The notes: generated from the sequence alone by a model not told the origin. DNA of 64,000 bases from Caballeronia sp. NK8 (GCF_018408855.1 NZ_AP024322.1:2046001-2110000), one strand, 5' to 3'; positions 18,328 to 28,245 are shown, counted from the first letter of the stretch. Made by a program: numbers and translations.

Positions 18328-20208
18328 ATGGCACTGCCCGAAGGCGCAACACACGCTCAACCGCTCTACGACCAAAAAAGACCATTGGACCAACTCACCG
18401 TCTCCCAGCGTAACGCGCACAATGCGAAGCTTTCGAGCTACGCTCATCGCCCGCTCGCGTTCCTGCTGCGCTATATCCGCCGGCATCCGGTTGCGCATGC
18501 CATCGTGCTCTTCAGCGTGTTCGCCGCAGTCGGCTGCGCGCTCGCCTCGCAGTACGCGATCAAACATCTGATCGATGTGCTCGGGCAAGGCCGCGGACAT
18601 CCCGGCCCGCTCTGGGGCGCGTTCATGATCCTTGTCGGGCTGATCGCCGCCGACAACCTGCTATGGCGGGTCGGCGGCTGGGTCGGCGCACACGTGTTCG
18701 TGATCGTCACGGGCGACTTGCGCAAGGATCTCTTTTCCTATCTGTCCGGCCACTCGCCGACCTACTTCTCCGAGAAGCAGCCCGGCATGCTCGCAAGCCG
18801 GATCACGGCGACCTCGAACGCGATCTACACCTCCGAGAACGTGATGGCGTGGAACGTTCTGCCGCCGTGCATCGCGGTGCTGGGCGCGATCGTGATGATC
18901 GTCTCCGTCAATCCGCTGATGGCCGCCGGCCTGATGACCGCGTCGGTGATTCTCTCGCTGATCCTCTACCGGCTGGCCAAGCGCGGTTCGGCGCGGCATC
19001 ACAGCTTCGCGTCGAAGGCCGCCTCAGTCGACGGCGAGCTCGTCGACGTGATCGGCAACATGGCGCTCGTGCGCGCGTTCGGCATGACCTTCCGCGAGCA
19101 GAAGCGCTTCGGCTCGACGGTGAAGGCGGAAATGGTCGCGCGCCAGCAAAGCCTGCTGTACCTCGAAAAGCTGCGCCTGTTCCACGCGGTCGTGACGGCG
19201 ATTCTCTCCGCCGGCCTGCTCGGCTGGGCGCTGTGGCTGTGGTCGCAGGGTCGCGCGACTTCGGGCGATATCGTGCTCGTCAGCTCGCTCGGCTTCACGA
19301 TCCTGCACGGCACGCGCGATCTGGCGGTCGCGCTCGTCGATGTGACCCAGCACGTCGCGCGTCTCGCCGAAGCCGTGCAAACACTGCTGGAGCCGCACGG
19401 CATGCCGGACCGGTCGGATGCGACCGAACTCGTGCCGCAAGGCGGCCGCGTCGATTTCGAAAACGTCACGTTCGCGTATCCGCGCCGCCGCCCGATTCTC
19501 GACAACTTCCATCTGCATATCGAGCCGGGCCAGCGCGTCGGGCTGATCGGCAAGTCGGGCGCGGGCAAGTCGACCGTGCTCGCGCTGCTGCAGCGCTTCT
19601 ACGAGACGCAGAAAGGCAGCATCAGGATCGATGGCCAGGATATCGGCGCGATCACGCAGGACAGCCTGCGCCATGCGATTGCGCTGGTGCCGCAGGACAT
19701 TTCGCTGTTCCACCGCACCGTGTTCGAGAACATCGCCTACGGGCGTCCGGAAGCGAGCCGTGAGGAAGTGCTCGCCGCCGCGCGCGAGGCGCGCTGCACG
19801 GACTTCATCGAAGCGATGCCGGAAGGTTTCGACACGATCGTCGGCGACCGTGGCGTGAAGCTCTCGGGCGGCCAGCGTCAGCGCATCGCGATTGCGCGCG
19901 CGATCCTGAAGAACGCGCCCATCCTGCTGCTCGACGAAGCCACGTCCGCGCTCGACAGCGCATCGGAAGAAGCGATCCAGCAGGCGCTCGACCGGCTGAT
20001 GGTCGGCCGCACGGTGATCGCGATTGCGCACCGCCTGTCGACGTTGCAGAACTTCGACCGCATCATCGTGATGAGCGCGGGCAAGGTCATCGACGACGGC
20101 TCGCCGCAGGAATTGCGCGATCGTCCGGGGCTGTATCGCGAGCTGCTCGCGAAGCAGCACGGCAAGGTGCCGTCGATCGTCGCGACGCCGCACAAGCAGC
20201 CGGCCTGA
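18328..20208 (+). CDS. ABC exporter, fused permease/ATPase (MsbA/lipid-exporter-like)
   Basis: A 626-residue half-transporter that would act as a homodimer in the inner membrane. An ABC type-1 transmembrane domain (six helices, about 45-340) is followed by an ATPase with Walker A GKSGAGKST (about 405-413), Q-loop in LVPQDISLFH, signature LSGGQRQR and Walker B ILLLDEAT with the switch His in IAHRLST. It resembles MsbA-type lipid or drug exporters. ATG at 18328 is preferred to TTG at 18307, though neither has a strong ribosome site. It ends in a terminator. Confidence 0.88.
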   Translation: MALPEGATHAQPLYDQKRPLDQLTVSQRNAHNAKLSSYAHRPLAFLLRYIRRHPVAHAIVLFSVFAAVGCALASQYAIKHLIDVLGQGRGHPGPLWGAFMILVGLIAADNLLWRVGGWVGAHVFVIVTGDLRKDLFSYLSGHSPTYFSEKQPGMLASRITATSNAIYTSENVMAWNVLPPCIAVLGAIVMIVSVNPLMAAGLMTASVILSLILYRLAKRGSARHHSFASKAASVDGELVDVIGNMALVRAFGMTFREQKRFGSTVKAEMVARQQSLLYLEKLRLFHAVVTAILSAGLLGWALWLWSQGRATSGDIVLVSSLGFTILHGTRDLAVALVDVTQHVARLAEAVQTLLEPHGMPDRSDATELVPQGGRVDFENVTFAYPRRRPILDNFHLHIEPGQRVGLIGKSGAGKSTVLALLQRFYETQKGSIRIDGQDIGAITQDSLRHAIALVPQDISLFHRTVFENIAYGRPEASREEVLAAAREARCTDFIEAMPEGFDTIVGDRGVKLSGGQRQRIAIARAILKNAPILLLDEATSALDSASEEAIQQALDRLMVGRTVIAIAHRLSTLQNFDRIIVMSAGKVIDDGSPQELRDRPGLYRELLAKQHGKVPSIVATPHKQPA

Positions 20209-20227
20209 GCGCTGCGCCAATCGAAAC

Positions 20228-20262
20228 AGCCGCGTTTCTGCAAGGAAACGCGGCTTTTTTTA
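20228..20262 (+). terminator. Rho-independent terminator after the ABC exporter
   Basis: An 11-bp stem AGCCGCGTTTC/GAAACGCGGCT with a six-base loop is followed by TTTTTTT. It lies 19 bp after the stop and immediately before the convergent otsA end. Confidence 0.9.
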
Positions 20263-20265
20263 CGT

Positions 20266-21648
20266 TCAACGCGCCTTGAGATCGCGCAGGAAGTTGTCGC
20301 GCCAGACGGAGACGTTGTTGTCGCGAAGCTGCTGCATCATCTCGTCGTAGCGTGCGCGGCGCTCGGCGAGCGGCATCTTGAGCGCGGTGGCGAGCGCGTC
20401 GGCCATGCCGTCGATATCGAGCGGATTGACGATCAGCGCCGCCGTCAGCTCGCGCGCCGCGCCCGCGAACTGCGACAGCACGAGCACGCCGGGATCGTCC
20501 GGATCCTGCGCCGACACATATTCCTTCGCGACGAGATTCATGCCGTCGCGCAGCGGCGTGACGAGGCCGACATGGGCCTCGCGAAACAGCGCCGCGAGCA
20601 CCGGCCGCTCGTACTGACGATGGATATAGCGGATCGGCGTCCAGTCCAGTTCGGCATAGCGGCCGTTGATGCGGCCCGATTCCGCTTCGAGCTGCAGCCG
20701 GATGTCGCGATACGCGTCGACATCCGAGCGCGTCGGCGGCGCGATCTGCAGGAACGACACGTTGTTGCGCTGATGCGAATCATGCTCGATCAGACGCTCG
20801 AACGCGCGAAAGCGCTCGACCAGACCCTTCGAATAGTCCAGCCGATCGACGCTCATCACGAGCTTGCGATGATGCAGCGTCGACTTGACGATCTCGACGT
20901 CGCGCCCGCTTTCGCCGTCCTTCGCGAGCGCGGCGATCTCGTCGGGATAGACGCCGATCGGATACGCCGCCGCGCGCAGCGTCTGGCCGAATGCGCGCAC
21001 CTCGACCGGTCGCGTGGCGTCGCGCAGCAAGACGCCGTCCGCTTCCGTTTCGATGTAGTCGCAAAACGCGCGCAGATCCGGTTCGGTCTGAAAGCCGAGC
21101 AGATCGAACGCGCACAGCGCCTCCACCAGTTCGCGATGTCGCGGCACGCTCAACAGAATCTGCGCCGCAGGAAACGGAATGTGCAGAAAGAAGCCGATCC
21201 GGTTCTTCACGCCCAGTCGTCGCAGTGCCTGCGCGAACGGAATCAGGTGATAGTCGTGCACCCAGATCACGTCGTCGGGCTTGAGCAGCGGCGCGAGCTG
21301 CTCGGCGAGCCAGCGGTTCACGCGGCAATAGCCGTCGTATTCGTGCCGGTCGAACTCGATCAGGTCCGGGCGATAGTGAAACGCGGGCCACAGCGTCGCG
21401 TTGGAAAAGCCGCGATAGTACTGGTCGTAATCGCGCCGCACGAGCCCGATGGTCGCGAAGGTCACCGGCCCGTGCTCTTCCAGCTTGATGCCGTCGGGCG
21501 TGGACGTGAGCACGTCGCCGCTCCAGCCGAACCACATGCCGCCGGTTTCCTTCAACGCGTCATAGACGCCGACGGCAAGGCCGCCCGCCGCGGGTCCGCC
21601 TTCGGAAATCGGCGCCACGCGGTTCGATACGATGATCAGCCGGCTCAC
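20266..21648 (-). CDS. otsA: Alpha,alpha-trehalose-phosphate synthase (UDP-forming)
   Basis: This 460-residue GT20 enzyme (E. coli: 474) couples UDP-glucose and glucose-6-phosphate to trehalose-6-phosphate, the first step of osmoprotectant trehalose synthesis. The N-terminal loop and conserved [13 protein letters not shown] (about 128-140) are present, as are [10 protein letters not shown] (about 266-275) and the C-terminal [12 protein letters not shown]. Its ATG overlaps the otsB stop by four bases (ATGA), so the two are translationally coupled. Confidence 0.96.
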   Translation of the reverse strand: MSRLIIVSNRVAPISEGGPAAGGLAVGVYDALKETGGMWFGWSGDVLTSTPDGIKLEEHGPVTFATIGLVRRDYDQYYRGFSNATLWPAFHYRPDLIEFDRHEYDGYCRVNRWLAEQLAPLLKPDDVIWVHDYHLIPFAQALRRLGVKNRIGFFLHIPFPAAQILLSVPRHRELVEALCAFDLLGFQTEPDLRAFCDYIETEADGVLLRDATRPVEVRAFGQTLRAAAYPIGVYPDEIAALAKDGESGRDVEIVKSTLHHRKLVMSVDRLDYSKGLVERFRAFERLIEHDSHQRNNVSFLQIAPPTRSDVDAYRDIRLQLEAESGRINGRYAELDWTPIRYIHRQYERPVLAALFREAHVGLVTPLRDGMNLVAKEYVSAQDPDDPGVLVLSQFAGAARELTAALIVNPLDIDGMADALATALKMPLAERRARYDEMMQQLRDNNVSVWRDNFLRDLKAR

Positions 21649-22397
21649 GCGTGCTTCCCCGCCGTGCCCGCGATCACCTGCAGCCAGTCGAGCAGCAATT
21701 CGACCGATTCGATGCGCGCGCGCGCGACCGTATCGCCCGGGCCGATCTTGATGGACAAACCGTCGAACTCGTTGACCACGGCGAAGCCCTTTTCGTCGGT
21801 GAGATCGTCGCCGATGAACACGGGTTTGCGGCCCGTGAACGGTGGCTCTGCCATGTACGCGCGCACCGCGCGTCCCTTGTCGACGTCCTTCGGCTTGATC
21901 TCGTAGACCATCTTGCCCGGCTGCAACACGTAGGCGTCGGCGTATTGCGCGACGAGCTTCTCGGTGGCCGCGCGCGCGACCGGCTCGCGATCCGCCGCGT
22001 TGCGATAGTGCAGCGCGAGCGCCGCGCCCTTGATTTCGAGCAGCATGCCCGGATTCGCGTTGACGACCTTTTCGAGCGCGTGCTCCATGCGCAGCAGCCG
22101 CTCGTCGTTGAAGCCAATGCGCTGCACGTCGCCGTTTGAATCGCGCCGTTCCGCGCCGTGCATGCCCGCGACGGGCAGATCGTCCATCTGCAGGAACGAG
22201 TCGATATTGTCGATGCCGCGTCCCGACACGACCGCGACCGCGCCGTTGGTCGCGCGTCTGAGCGCGGCGAGGATGTCGGGCACCGAGCGCGGCACGAAGA
22301 TGCCGTCGGGCGTGGAGGCGAGTTCGACGAGCGTGCCGTCGAAATCGAAGAAAAAGGCGGTCTCGGCAAGAGACAGGGAATCGGGAAGAATTTGCAT
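21645..22397 (-). CDS. otsB: Trehalose-6-phosphate phosphatase
   Basis: This 250-residue HAD-superfamily phosphatase removes phosphate from trehalose-6-phosphate. HAD motif I FFDFDGTLVEL (nucleophile Asp at about 18), motif II in VVSGR and motif IV in FIGDDLTDEKGF are all visible. It is the first gene of an otsB-otsA operon. The 279-bp gap to the divergent SCO gene has no further gene; the AT-richer part at 22496-22535 may hold promoter elements. Confidence 0.95.
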   Translation of the reverse strand: MQILPDSLSLAETAFFFDFDGTLVELASTPDGIFVPRSVPDILAALRRATNGAVAVVSGRGIDNIDSFLQMDDLPVAGMHGAERRDSNGDVQRIGFNDERLLRMEHALEKVVNANPGMLLEIKGAALALHYRNAADREPVARAATEKLVAQYADAYVLQPGKMVYEIKPKDVDKGRAVRAYMAEPPFTGRKPVFIGDDLTDEKGFAVVNEFDGLSIKIGPGDTVARARIESVELLLDWLQVIAGTAGKHA

Positions 22398-22676
22398 CGA
22401 TCTTTAGCCTGTAGTTTGCCTGTTTCGTGGCGTTGCACAGCGCCGCTCGAGATGCCGCTGTCGCGCGTGAAGATTGCGCATCTTACCGCGCGGGGTCTTT
22501 CGGTTAAGAAAGGTCCTAGCTTACAACCTTGCCCGAATCCCCTTTCGATGAGCCTGAATCGTGCGGCAAATCGTCTCAAAAATAGTCCGATAGCGAGATA
22601 ATGCGCTCGCCGCGCGGCCAAAGGCGTGTATTTTGCGGCGTGACCCGTACTGAATCATCCTGCAACGCGATCCCCG

Positions 22677-23312
22677 ATGCACGCTTCGTTCCTCGCCCTT
22701 CCCAGACTTCCCGCAAGGCGCACGCTCCGCAACCTGTTTGCTCTGGTCTCGCTGTGCGCGCTCGCCGCCTGCTCGAAACCCGCCGAGCCCTGGCATCTGA
22801 CCGACGTAACGGGCCATTTGCCGGACCTGGACTTCTCGCTCATCGACGATGGCGGAGCACCCGTCACCGGCCAGTCCTTCGCGGGTAAGACCACGCTCGT
22901 CTATTTCGGCTACACGCACTGCCCCGATGTCTGCCCTGAAACGATGGCGCGCCTCATGCAGGTGATGCAGCGCGTGGGGCCGGATGCGGACCGGACGCGC
23001 ATCGTGTTCATCTCCGTCGATCCCGCGCGCGATACACCCGCGCTCCTGCGATCCTACGTGCGCGCCTTCGACGACAAACACGCGGTCGGCCTGACCGGCA
23101 CGGACCGCGCGATCGAATCGGTCGCGCAGCGCTATCGCGTGGCGTATCAGATGGAAAAGCGCGATCCGGACGGCGCGTACGAGGTGACGCACAGCTCGGC
23201 CGTCTATCTCTTCGATGCCGCCGGTCACGCGCGCCTGCTCGCGACCGATCACGATTCCATCGACGCCATTGCGAGCGATCTGAAGCGCGTGATTCACGCG
23301 CAGGGCGCCTGA
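22677..23312 (+). CDS. SCO1/SenC-family copper chaperone lipoprotein
   Basis: A 211-residue protein that delivers copper to the CuA or CuB site of cytochrome c oxidase, or reduces its cysteines. An N-terminal signal ends in lipobox ALAAC. The thioredoxin-like domain holds the copper-binding Cys pair in THCPDVCPE and the third ligand His in TDHDSID near the C-terminus. It lies 2 bp ahead of the ctaG-like gene, consistent with an oxidase-assembly operon. Confidence 0.92.
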   Translation: MHASFLALPRLPARRTLRNLFALVSLCALAACSKPAEPWHLTDVTGHLPDLDFSLIDDGGAPVTGQSFAGKTTLVYFGYTHCPDVCPETMARLMQVMQRVGPDADRTRIVFISVDPARDTPALLRSYVRAFDDKHAVGLTGTDRAIESVAQRYRVAYQMEKRDPDGAYEVTHSSAVYLFDAAGHARLLATDHDSIDAIASDLKRVIHAQGA

Positions 23313-23314
23313 CG

Positions 23315-24184
23315 ATGAGCACGCTCCTGTACTGGCTCGATCCGTGGGAACCGTCGCCGACGGTCGTGATCGCCGTGCTCGTCGCCGCGATCCTGTTTGC
23401 GCGCGGCGCGCGGCATGCGCGCGTGTCGGTGTCGCGGCGCATCGCGTTCTGGTTCGGGCTGAGCGCGCTCTATGTCGCGCTGCATACGCGGCTCGATTAT
23501 TTCTTCGAGCACGAGTTCTTCATGCATCGCTTGCAGCATCTCGTGCTGCATCATCTCGGGCCGTTTCTGATCGCGCTGTCGCATCCCGGCGCGGCATTGC
23601 GCGCGGGCATTCCGTTCGCGTGGCGGCGGCGCTGGCTGCGGCCGGCCGCGCAGACGCGCATCGCGCGCGTGTTCTTCGATATCGTGTTCAACCCGGTGAT
23701 CGCGGTCACGCTGTTCGTCGGGCTGATCTACTTCTGGCTGCTCTCGCCGATCCACTTCAAGGCGATGCTCGATTACCGGCTCTATCGCGTGATGAACTGG
23801 AGCATGGTGATCGACGGTCTGCTGTTCTGGTGGCTGATTCTGGACCCGCGCCCCGCGCCGCCCGCGCGGCTCGCGCCCGGCAGACGCGTGCTGGTGGTGA
23901 TCGCCGCGATCCCGCCGCAGATCATTCTCGGCGCGTATATCTTCTTTACGCCGCACGAGCTGTATCCGATCTACTCGATCTGCGGCCGCGCATTCACGTG
24001 GATCACGCCGATGCGCGATCAGCAGATCGGCGGCCTTCTGCTATGGATTCCCGGATCGATGATGAGCGTGATCGGCGCGCTGATCGCGCTGCGCCACTGG
24101 CTGCGGCTGTCGGCGCGTGCGCGTCTGCGCAGCGAGCGCAACGCGCCTGCGCGAATCAGCGGGACGAAGGCCGCGACCTCATGA
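23315..24184 (+). CDS. Cytochrome c oxidase assembly factor, caa3-type CtaG family
   Basis: A 289-residue membrane protein with about seven helices and the caa3_CtaG family's His-rich segments (HRLQHLVLHHLGP, about 70-82). Members assist CuB insertion into haem-copper oxidases. It directly follows the SCO gene. Its stop overlaps the convergent acetyltransferase gene by six bases. No oxidase structural genes lie in the window. Confidence 0.88.
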   Translation: MSTLLYWLDPWEPSPTVVIAVLVAAILFARGARHARVSVSRRIAFWFGLSALYVALHTRLDYFFEHEFFMHRLQHLVLHHLGPFLIALSHPGAALRAGIPFAWRRRWLRPAAQTRIARVFFDIVFNPVIAVTLFVGLIYFWLLSPIHFKAMLDYRLYRVMNWSMVIDGLLFWWLILDPRPAPPARLAPGRRVLVVIAAIPPQIILGAYIFFTPHELYPIYSICGRAFTWITPMRDQQIGGLLLWIPGSMMSVIGALIALRHWLRLSARARLRSERNAPARISGTKAATS

Positions 24185-24673
24185 CCCGAAGCCGGGACGG
24201 CGCATCCACACGTGCGGAATGCCGTCTTCATCATGAACGCCCGACGACGGCTCGAAGCCGAACGCGCCATAGAAACGCTGCAAATGCGCCTGCGCGTGCA
24301 GGCTGATCGGCTGATCGGGCCATTGCGCGAGGATGTGTTCGAGCGCGCGTTCGAGCATCGCGCTGCCGAGTTTCAGGCCACGGAAGTTGGCGGTCGTCAG
24401 CACGCGGCCGATTCGCACGTCCTTCTCGCTCTCGCCCGGATAGCCCGGCAACAGCACGCGCAAGTAACCCGCGAGCGCCGGGCGCGTGTCTCCCTTGCCG
24501 TACGCGAGCAAATGCCACGCATCGACATCGAGCCCGTCGATATCGCCATACACGCAGTTCTGCTCGACGACGAACACGGCGCTGCGCGCGGCGAGCATGT
24601 CGTAGACCTCGGCGGTCGTCAGGTCGTCGAAGCGCTTCCAGCGCCATTCGAGTTGCGAGAGTTGATCGGTCAT
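24179..24673 (-). CDS. GNAT-family N-acetyltransferase (ElaA-like)
   Basis: A 164-residue protein. RVLLPGYPGESEKDVRIGRVLTTANFRG contains the strand-4/5 acetyl-CoA-binding region, and LGSAMLERAL is the pyrophosphate-binding helix; HAQAHLQRFYGAFGF is the ElaA C-terminal signature. I chose ATG at 24673 (MTDQLSQLEW), because the longer open frame crosses a terminator and tRNA-Cys. The substrate is unknown. Confidence 0.88.
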   Translation of the reverse strand: MTDQLSQLEWRWKRFDDLTTAEVYDMLAARSAVFVVEQNCVYGDIDGLDVDAWHLLAYGKGDTRPALAGYLRVLLPGYPGESEKDVRIGRVLTTANFRGLKLGSAMLERALEHILAQWPDQPISLHAQAHLQRFYGAFGFEPSSGVHDEDGIPHVWMRRPGFGS

Positions 24674-24761
24674 GAGAGTCGGTGTGCCAGAAGTACGGAG
24701 ATTATGCCGCGCGGCGAACGGACGCAAAAATTGGCTGAGCACCGGCGTCCGGAAAAGGTCC

Positions 24762-24796
24762 GGAAAAGAAAAAAGCCCTGACGGATCAGGGCTTTT
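24762..24796 (-). terminator. Rho-independent terminator of tRNA-Cys
   Basis: The stem AAAAGCCCTGA/TCAGGGCTTTT (24771-24796) is followed on the minus strand by TTTTTTCTTTT. It lies 4 bp beyond the tRNA CCA end. Confidence 0.88.
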
Positions 24797-24800
24797 CAAG

Positions 24801-24874
24801 TGGAGGCGCGGACCGGAGTCGAACCGGTCTAAACGGCTTTGCAGGCCGCTGCATAACCGCTTTGCTACCGCGCC
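24801..24874 (-). tRNA. tRNA-Cys (anticodon GCA)
   Basis: A 74-nt cloverleaf with encoded CCA. The acceptor is GGCGCGG/CCGCGCC; the anticodon stem GCGGC/GCCGT encloses CTGCAAA, giving GCA; the T arm GACCGGTTCGACTCCGGTC is intact. Confidence 0.97.
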
Positions 24875-24920
24875 ACAAGCGGTTCTGGTGTAACCGGTCA
24901 TCGGGCCGGCTTGGTTCACC

Positions 24921-24950
24921 AAACAAAAAGGGAAGCTTGGCTTCCCCTTT
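24921..24950 (-). terminator. Terminator-like hairpin between tRNA-Gly and tRNA-Cys
   Basis: On the minus strand AAAGGGGAAG/CTTCCCTTT (one bulge) is followed by TTTTTG. It sits 3 bp after the first tRNA-Gly CCA. It should end the tRNA-Gly transcript, leaving tRNA-Cys dependent on readthrough or its own promoter. Confidence 0.65.
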
Positions 24951-24953
24951 GAC

Positions 24954-25029
24954 TGGAGCGGGAGACGAGTCTCGAACTCGCGACCTCAACCTTGGCAAGG
25001 TTGCGCTCTACCAACTGAGCTACTCCCGC
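24954..25029 (-). tRNA. tRNA-Gly (anticodon GCC), copy 1
   Basis: A 76-nt cloverleaf with encoded CCA. The acceptor is GCGGGAG/CTCCCGC, the anticodon loop TTGCCAA gives GCC, and the T loop is TTCGAGA. It is identical base for base with the copy at 25113-25188. Confidence 0.97.
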
Positions 25030-25112
25030 AAAATCCTGCAACGTACTGCCGGTTCCGATGCTTCATGTCGCTTTGCCAGATCAGCGCCGACGACACCGAA
25101 ACCCTCAAAATC

Positions 25113-25188
25113 TGGAGCGGGAGACGAGTCTCGAACTCGCGACCTCAACCTTGGCAAGGTTGCGCTCTACCAACTGAGCTACTCCCGC
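25113..25188 (-). tRNA. tRNA-Gly (anticodon GCC), copy 2
   Basis: Identical to copy 1, 83 bp upstream of it in the same transcription unit. The spacer between them is unrelated to the sequence flanking the other side of either copy, so only the tRNA itself is repeated. Confidence 0.97.
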
Positions 25189-25250
25189 ATGTGCTGCTTT
25201 TTCTTCCGCTACAGCGCTTGTTGCGTCGCGCCGTGCATCAGAGAAACGAG

Positions 25251-25279
25251 ATTATGTAGAAGCTAAAGAGGGCTGTCAA
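25251..25279 (-). promoter_or_regulatory. Near-consensus sigma70 promoter of the tRNA-Gly genes
   Basis: A perfect TTGACA (25274-25279, minus strand), a 17-bp spacer and CATAAT (25251-25256) lie 63 bp before the tRNA-Gly copy 2 start. It is the best promoter by eye in the window. Confidence 0.85.
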
Positions 25280-25351
25280 CTGTTTTGTGAGAGGAATTTT
25301 CTGGTTCGACGCAATTTTTCTCGATCACCTTTTCGTGCTTCGTCCGGCGCG

Positions 25352-25948
25352 TCAGAGCATGCCGCCGCGCTCGCGAATTTGCGGCCACGCGAGCTTCATG
25401 TAGTAGAACATCGACCAGACGGTGAGGACCGCCGCGACGTAGATGAGCCACAAGCCCCACACGCGCGTGTCGATCATCCATTGCGTGCCGGAGAACTTGA
25501 GCGGGCCGTAGAACAGCAACATCGGAATCGCGACCATCTGGCAGACGGTCTTGAACTTGCCGAGCTGATTGACCGCGACGCTTTTCGAAGCACCGATCTG
25601 CGCCATCCATTCCCGCAGCGCCGAAATCGTGATCTCGCGCCCGACGATGACGAGCGCGATCACCGCATTCAGACGCCCCAGTTGCACGAGCACGAGCAGC
25701 GCGGCGGTGACCATCAGCTTGTCGGCGACCGGATCGAGGAACGCGCCGAACGCGGACGTCTGATCGAGCTTGCGCGCGAGAAAGCCGTCGAACCAGTCGG
25801 TGAGCGCGGCGAGCACGAAGATGACCATGCCGAGCAGATTGCGATGCTCCGGGCTCATCATCATGTCCGGCAGATAGAACACGCCCACGACGAGCGGAAT
25901 CAGCACGATTCGCAGCCACGTCAGGAAGATCGGTAGATTGAACGGCAT
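25352..25948 (-). CDS. pgsA: CDP-diacylglycerol-glycerol-3-phosphate 3-phosphatidyltransferase
   Basis: This 198-residue inner-membrane enzyme makes phosphatidylglycerol phosphate, the committed step to phosphatidylglycerol and cardiolipin. The CDP-alcohol phosphotransferase motif DG(x2)AR(x8)G(x3)D(x3)D appears in DWFDGFLARKLDQTSAFGAF and continues LDPVADK. ATG at 25948 (MPFNLPIFLTWLRI) matches the family N-terminus; an upstream ATG at 25987 adds 13 atypical residues. It is downstream of uvrC, the usual uvrC-pgsA pairing. Confidence 0.95.
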   Translation of the reverse strand: MPFNLPIFLTWLRIVLIPLVVGVFYLPDMMMSPEHRNLLGMVIFVLAALTDWFDGFLARKLDQTSAFGAFLDPVADKLMVTAALLVLVQLGRLNAVIALVIVGREITISALREWMAQIGASKSVAVNQLGKFKTVCQMVAIPMLLFYGPLKFSGTQWMIDTRVWGLWLIYVAAVLTVWSMFYYMKLAWPQIRERGGML

Positions 25949-26056
25949 GGGCGAATACGGTTGAGGGACATGTAAGGAAGCCGCCATTGTGCCGCGTCGA
26001 TCCCGCGCTCACAAGGCAACGCGCCGCGCGGCTGGCCTGTGAGCTGGCCGTGCCGC

Positions 26057-28111
26057 TCAATGCAACTGACGATAGATCTGTTGCGCGAGCGCGAGCGAAA
26101 TGCCTTCGACGCTCGCCAGGTCCTCGACGCTCGCCGCCTGCACGCCGCGCAATCCGCCGAAGCGCGAAAGCAGACGCTGCCGGCGTTTCGCGCCCACACC
26201 TTCCAGTTCCTCCAGCCGCGAGGTCTGGCGCGCCTTCGCCCGCTTCGCGCGCATGCCGGTGATGGCGAAGCGGTGCGCCTCGTCGCGAATCTGCGCGACG
26301 AGCATCAGCGCGGCGCTTTCCTTGCCGAGTTCGAGCGCGGCGCGGCCGTCGGCGAACACGAGCGTTTCGAGCCCGACCTTGCGCCCTTCCCCCTTCGCGA
26401 CGCCCACCAGCATGCCGTGATCCAGACCGAGTTCGGAGAACACCTGCCGCGCGATCTCGACCTGACCCTTGCCGCCGTCGATCAATACGATGTTCGGCAG
26501 CGTGCCGCCCGCGGCGACCGGCTCGGCGGCGTCCGGCGTGACGTTGGGATCGGCGGCGTCGTCGGGTTGCAGGGTCGTGGCTTCGTCGTTCGCGTTCGCG
26601 GCGGCCTGCGCGACCATCTTTTCGTAGCGGCGCGTCAGCACCTGGCGCATCGCGGCGTAATCGTCGCCGGGCGTGATGCCGGTGATGTTGTAGCGGCGAT
26701 ATTCGCCCGACTGCATCTTGTGATGGTGATAGACGACGCACGACGCCTGCGTCGCCTCGCCCATCGTATGACTGATGTCGAAGCACTCGATACGCAGTTG
26801 CGCGAGATCGTCCATTTCCATCGAAAGCGTTTCGGCGAGCGAGCGCGTGCGCGCCTGCTGCGAGCCCTGCTCCGACAGAAGCCGCGCGAGCGCGAGCTTG
26901 GCGTTGTTTTCGGCCATCGAAAGCCACGCGCGCTTCTGTCCTTGCGGCTGACGCAGCAGCGTGACCTTGTGCCCCGCCTGCTCGGTCAGCAGCTCGACGA
27001 GCTCGCGGCTCGCCGGCGCATGGCTCACGACGAGCACCGGCGGCACGCGATTGCCGATGTAATGCTGCGCCATGAACGCTTCGAGCACTTCGGATTCGAG
27101 CGCGCCTTCGCGTGGTTCGGTTTCGGTTTCGGTTTCGGATTCCACCCCGGATTGCACCGGCGCCACATCCGTTGCGATCGCTTCGTCGACCTCGGGCAGA
27201 TCGTCTTCATCGGCGAGGGCGATCGCGCTCTCGACGTGCGCCGGGAAATACGCCTTGTCGCCCAGATGCCGGCCGCCGCGCACCATCGCGAGATTCACGC
27301 ACACCTTGCCGCCGAGCGCGACGACCGCGAGGATATCGACGTCGCTCTCGCCGCCCACTTCGATCGCCTGCTGATGCAGCACGGTCGCAAGCGAGCTCAT
27401 CTGGTTGCGCACCGCCGCGGCCTGCTCGAACTTCAGATCGGCGGCGAACGCGTGCATCTTCTGCTCGAGTTCCTTCATCACTTCGCCCTGACGGCCGAGC
27501 AGAAAGCGCGATGCGTTCGACACGTCCCGCGCGTAATCCTCGTCCGTGATCAGCCCGGTGCACGGCGCGGTGCAGCGGCCGATCTGATGCAGCAGACACG
27601 GCCGCGTGCGATTGCTGAACACCGAGTCCTCGCAGGTGCGCAACTGGAACACGCGCTGCAGGATCTGGATGCTCTCGCGCACCGCCCACGCGCTCGGGAA
27701 CGGGCCGAAGTACTGGTTCTTCTTGTCGACCGCGCCGCGGTAATACGCCATGCGCGGAAACTTGTGACCGGTGAGCTTCAGGAACGGATACGACTTGTCG
27801 TCGCGAAACAGGATGTTGTAGCGCGGCGCGAGCGCCTTGATGAGATTGTTTTCGAGCAGCAGCGCCTCGGCTTCGGAGCGCGTGACGGTCGTCTCGATCT
27901 TGCGGATGCGCGTCACCATCATCGCGATGCGCGGCGAATGCAGCGTCTTCGTGAAGTAGCTCGACACGCGCTTCTTCAGATTGCGCGCCTTGCCGACGTA
28001 GAGCACGCTGCCGTCGCCGTCGTAGTAACGGTATACGCCGGGCAGATGCGGCAGTTGCGCGAGCGTCTTCTTCGGGTCGAAATCCGGTTGGGGGGCGTCG
28101 GTGTCAGTCAT
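26057..28111 (-). CDS. uvrC: UvrABC excinuclease subunit C
   Basis: This 684-residue subunit makes both incisions in nucleotide excision repair. The N-terminal GIY-YIG nuclease ([20 protein letters not shown], about 24-43), a UVR UvrB-binding helix pair (about 208-245), the RNase H-like nuclease ([11 protein letters not shown]) and C-terminal helix-hairpin-helix repeats are all present. It is longer than E. coli UvrC (610) because of an acidic [12 protein letters not shown] insertion (about 320-345). I chose ATG at 28111 (MTDTDAPQ) over ATG at 28141. The group II intron begins 59 bp upstream of this start. Confidence 0.96.
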   Translation of the reverse strand: MTDTDAPQPDFDPKKTLAQLPHLPGVYRYYDGDGSVLYVGKARNLKKRVSSYFTKTLHSPRIAMMVTRIRKIETTVTRSEAEALLLENNLIKALAPRYNILFRDDKSYPFLKLTGHKFPRMAYYRGAVDKKNQYFGPFPSAWAVRESIQILQRVFQLRTCEDSVFSNRTRPCLLHQIGRCTAPCTGLITDEDYARDVSNASRFLLGRQGEVMKELEQKMHAFAADLKFEQAAAVRNQMSSLATVLHQQAIEVGGESDVDILAVVALGGKVCVNLAMVRGGRHLGDKAYFPAHVESAIALADEDDLPEVDEAIATDVAPVQSGVESETETETEPREGALESEVLEAFMAQHYIGNRVPPVLVVSHAPASRELVELLTEQAGHKVTLLRQPQGQKRAWLSMAENNAKLALARLLSEQGSQQARTRSLAETLSMEMDDLAQLRIECFDISHTMGEATQASCVVYHHHKMQSGEYRRYNITGITPGDDYAAMRQVLTRRYEKMVAQAAANANDEATTLQPDDAADPNVTPDAAEPVAAGGTLPNIVLIDGGKGQVEIARQVFSELGLDHGMLVGVAKGEGRKVGLETLVFADGRAALELGKESAALMLVAQIRDEAHRFAITGMRAKRAKARQTSRLEELEGVGAKRRQRLLSRFGGLRGVQAASVEDLASVEGISLALAQQIYRQLH
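27116..27138. repeat. Short TTTCGG tandem repeat inside uvrC
   Basis: Three exact TTTCGG units plus a partial one encode an alternating Glu-Thr stretch in the acidic insertion of UvrC. A six-base unit keeps frame if copy number slips. Confidence 0.6.
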
Positions 28112-28211
28112 GCAGCAAGGGGGACGGAAAGGCATCGGCACGAGCGTGAGCCGTGCCGGGAGCGTTATCTGTCGGGTAGCCCGACTTTCTTGCGAAAGCC
28201 GGGCCCCCCGA

Positions 28212-28245
28212 GAACCGTACGTGCGAGTTTCCCCGCATACGGCTC
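28212..28245 (-). ncRNA. Group II intron domain V catalytic hairpin
   Basis: A 34-nt hairpin, GAGCCGTATG pairing back to CGTACGGTTC, with a GGGGAAACTC tip. It carries the AGC-type catalytic triad near its base (here GAGCC) and is the most conserved part of the ribozyme. Confidence 0.9.

Noticed and set aside
24674..24922. N-terminal extension of the acetyltransferase frame
   Set aside because: It would place coding sequence across a terminator and tRNA-Cys; the family N-terminus fits ATG at 24673.
24954..25188. Direct repeat suggesting an integrated element next to tRNA-Gly
   Set aside because: The repeats are two complete functional tRNA genes with only 83 bp between them; there is no integrase or cargo.
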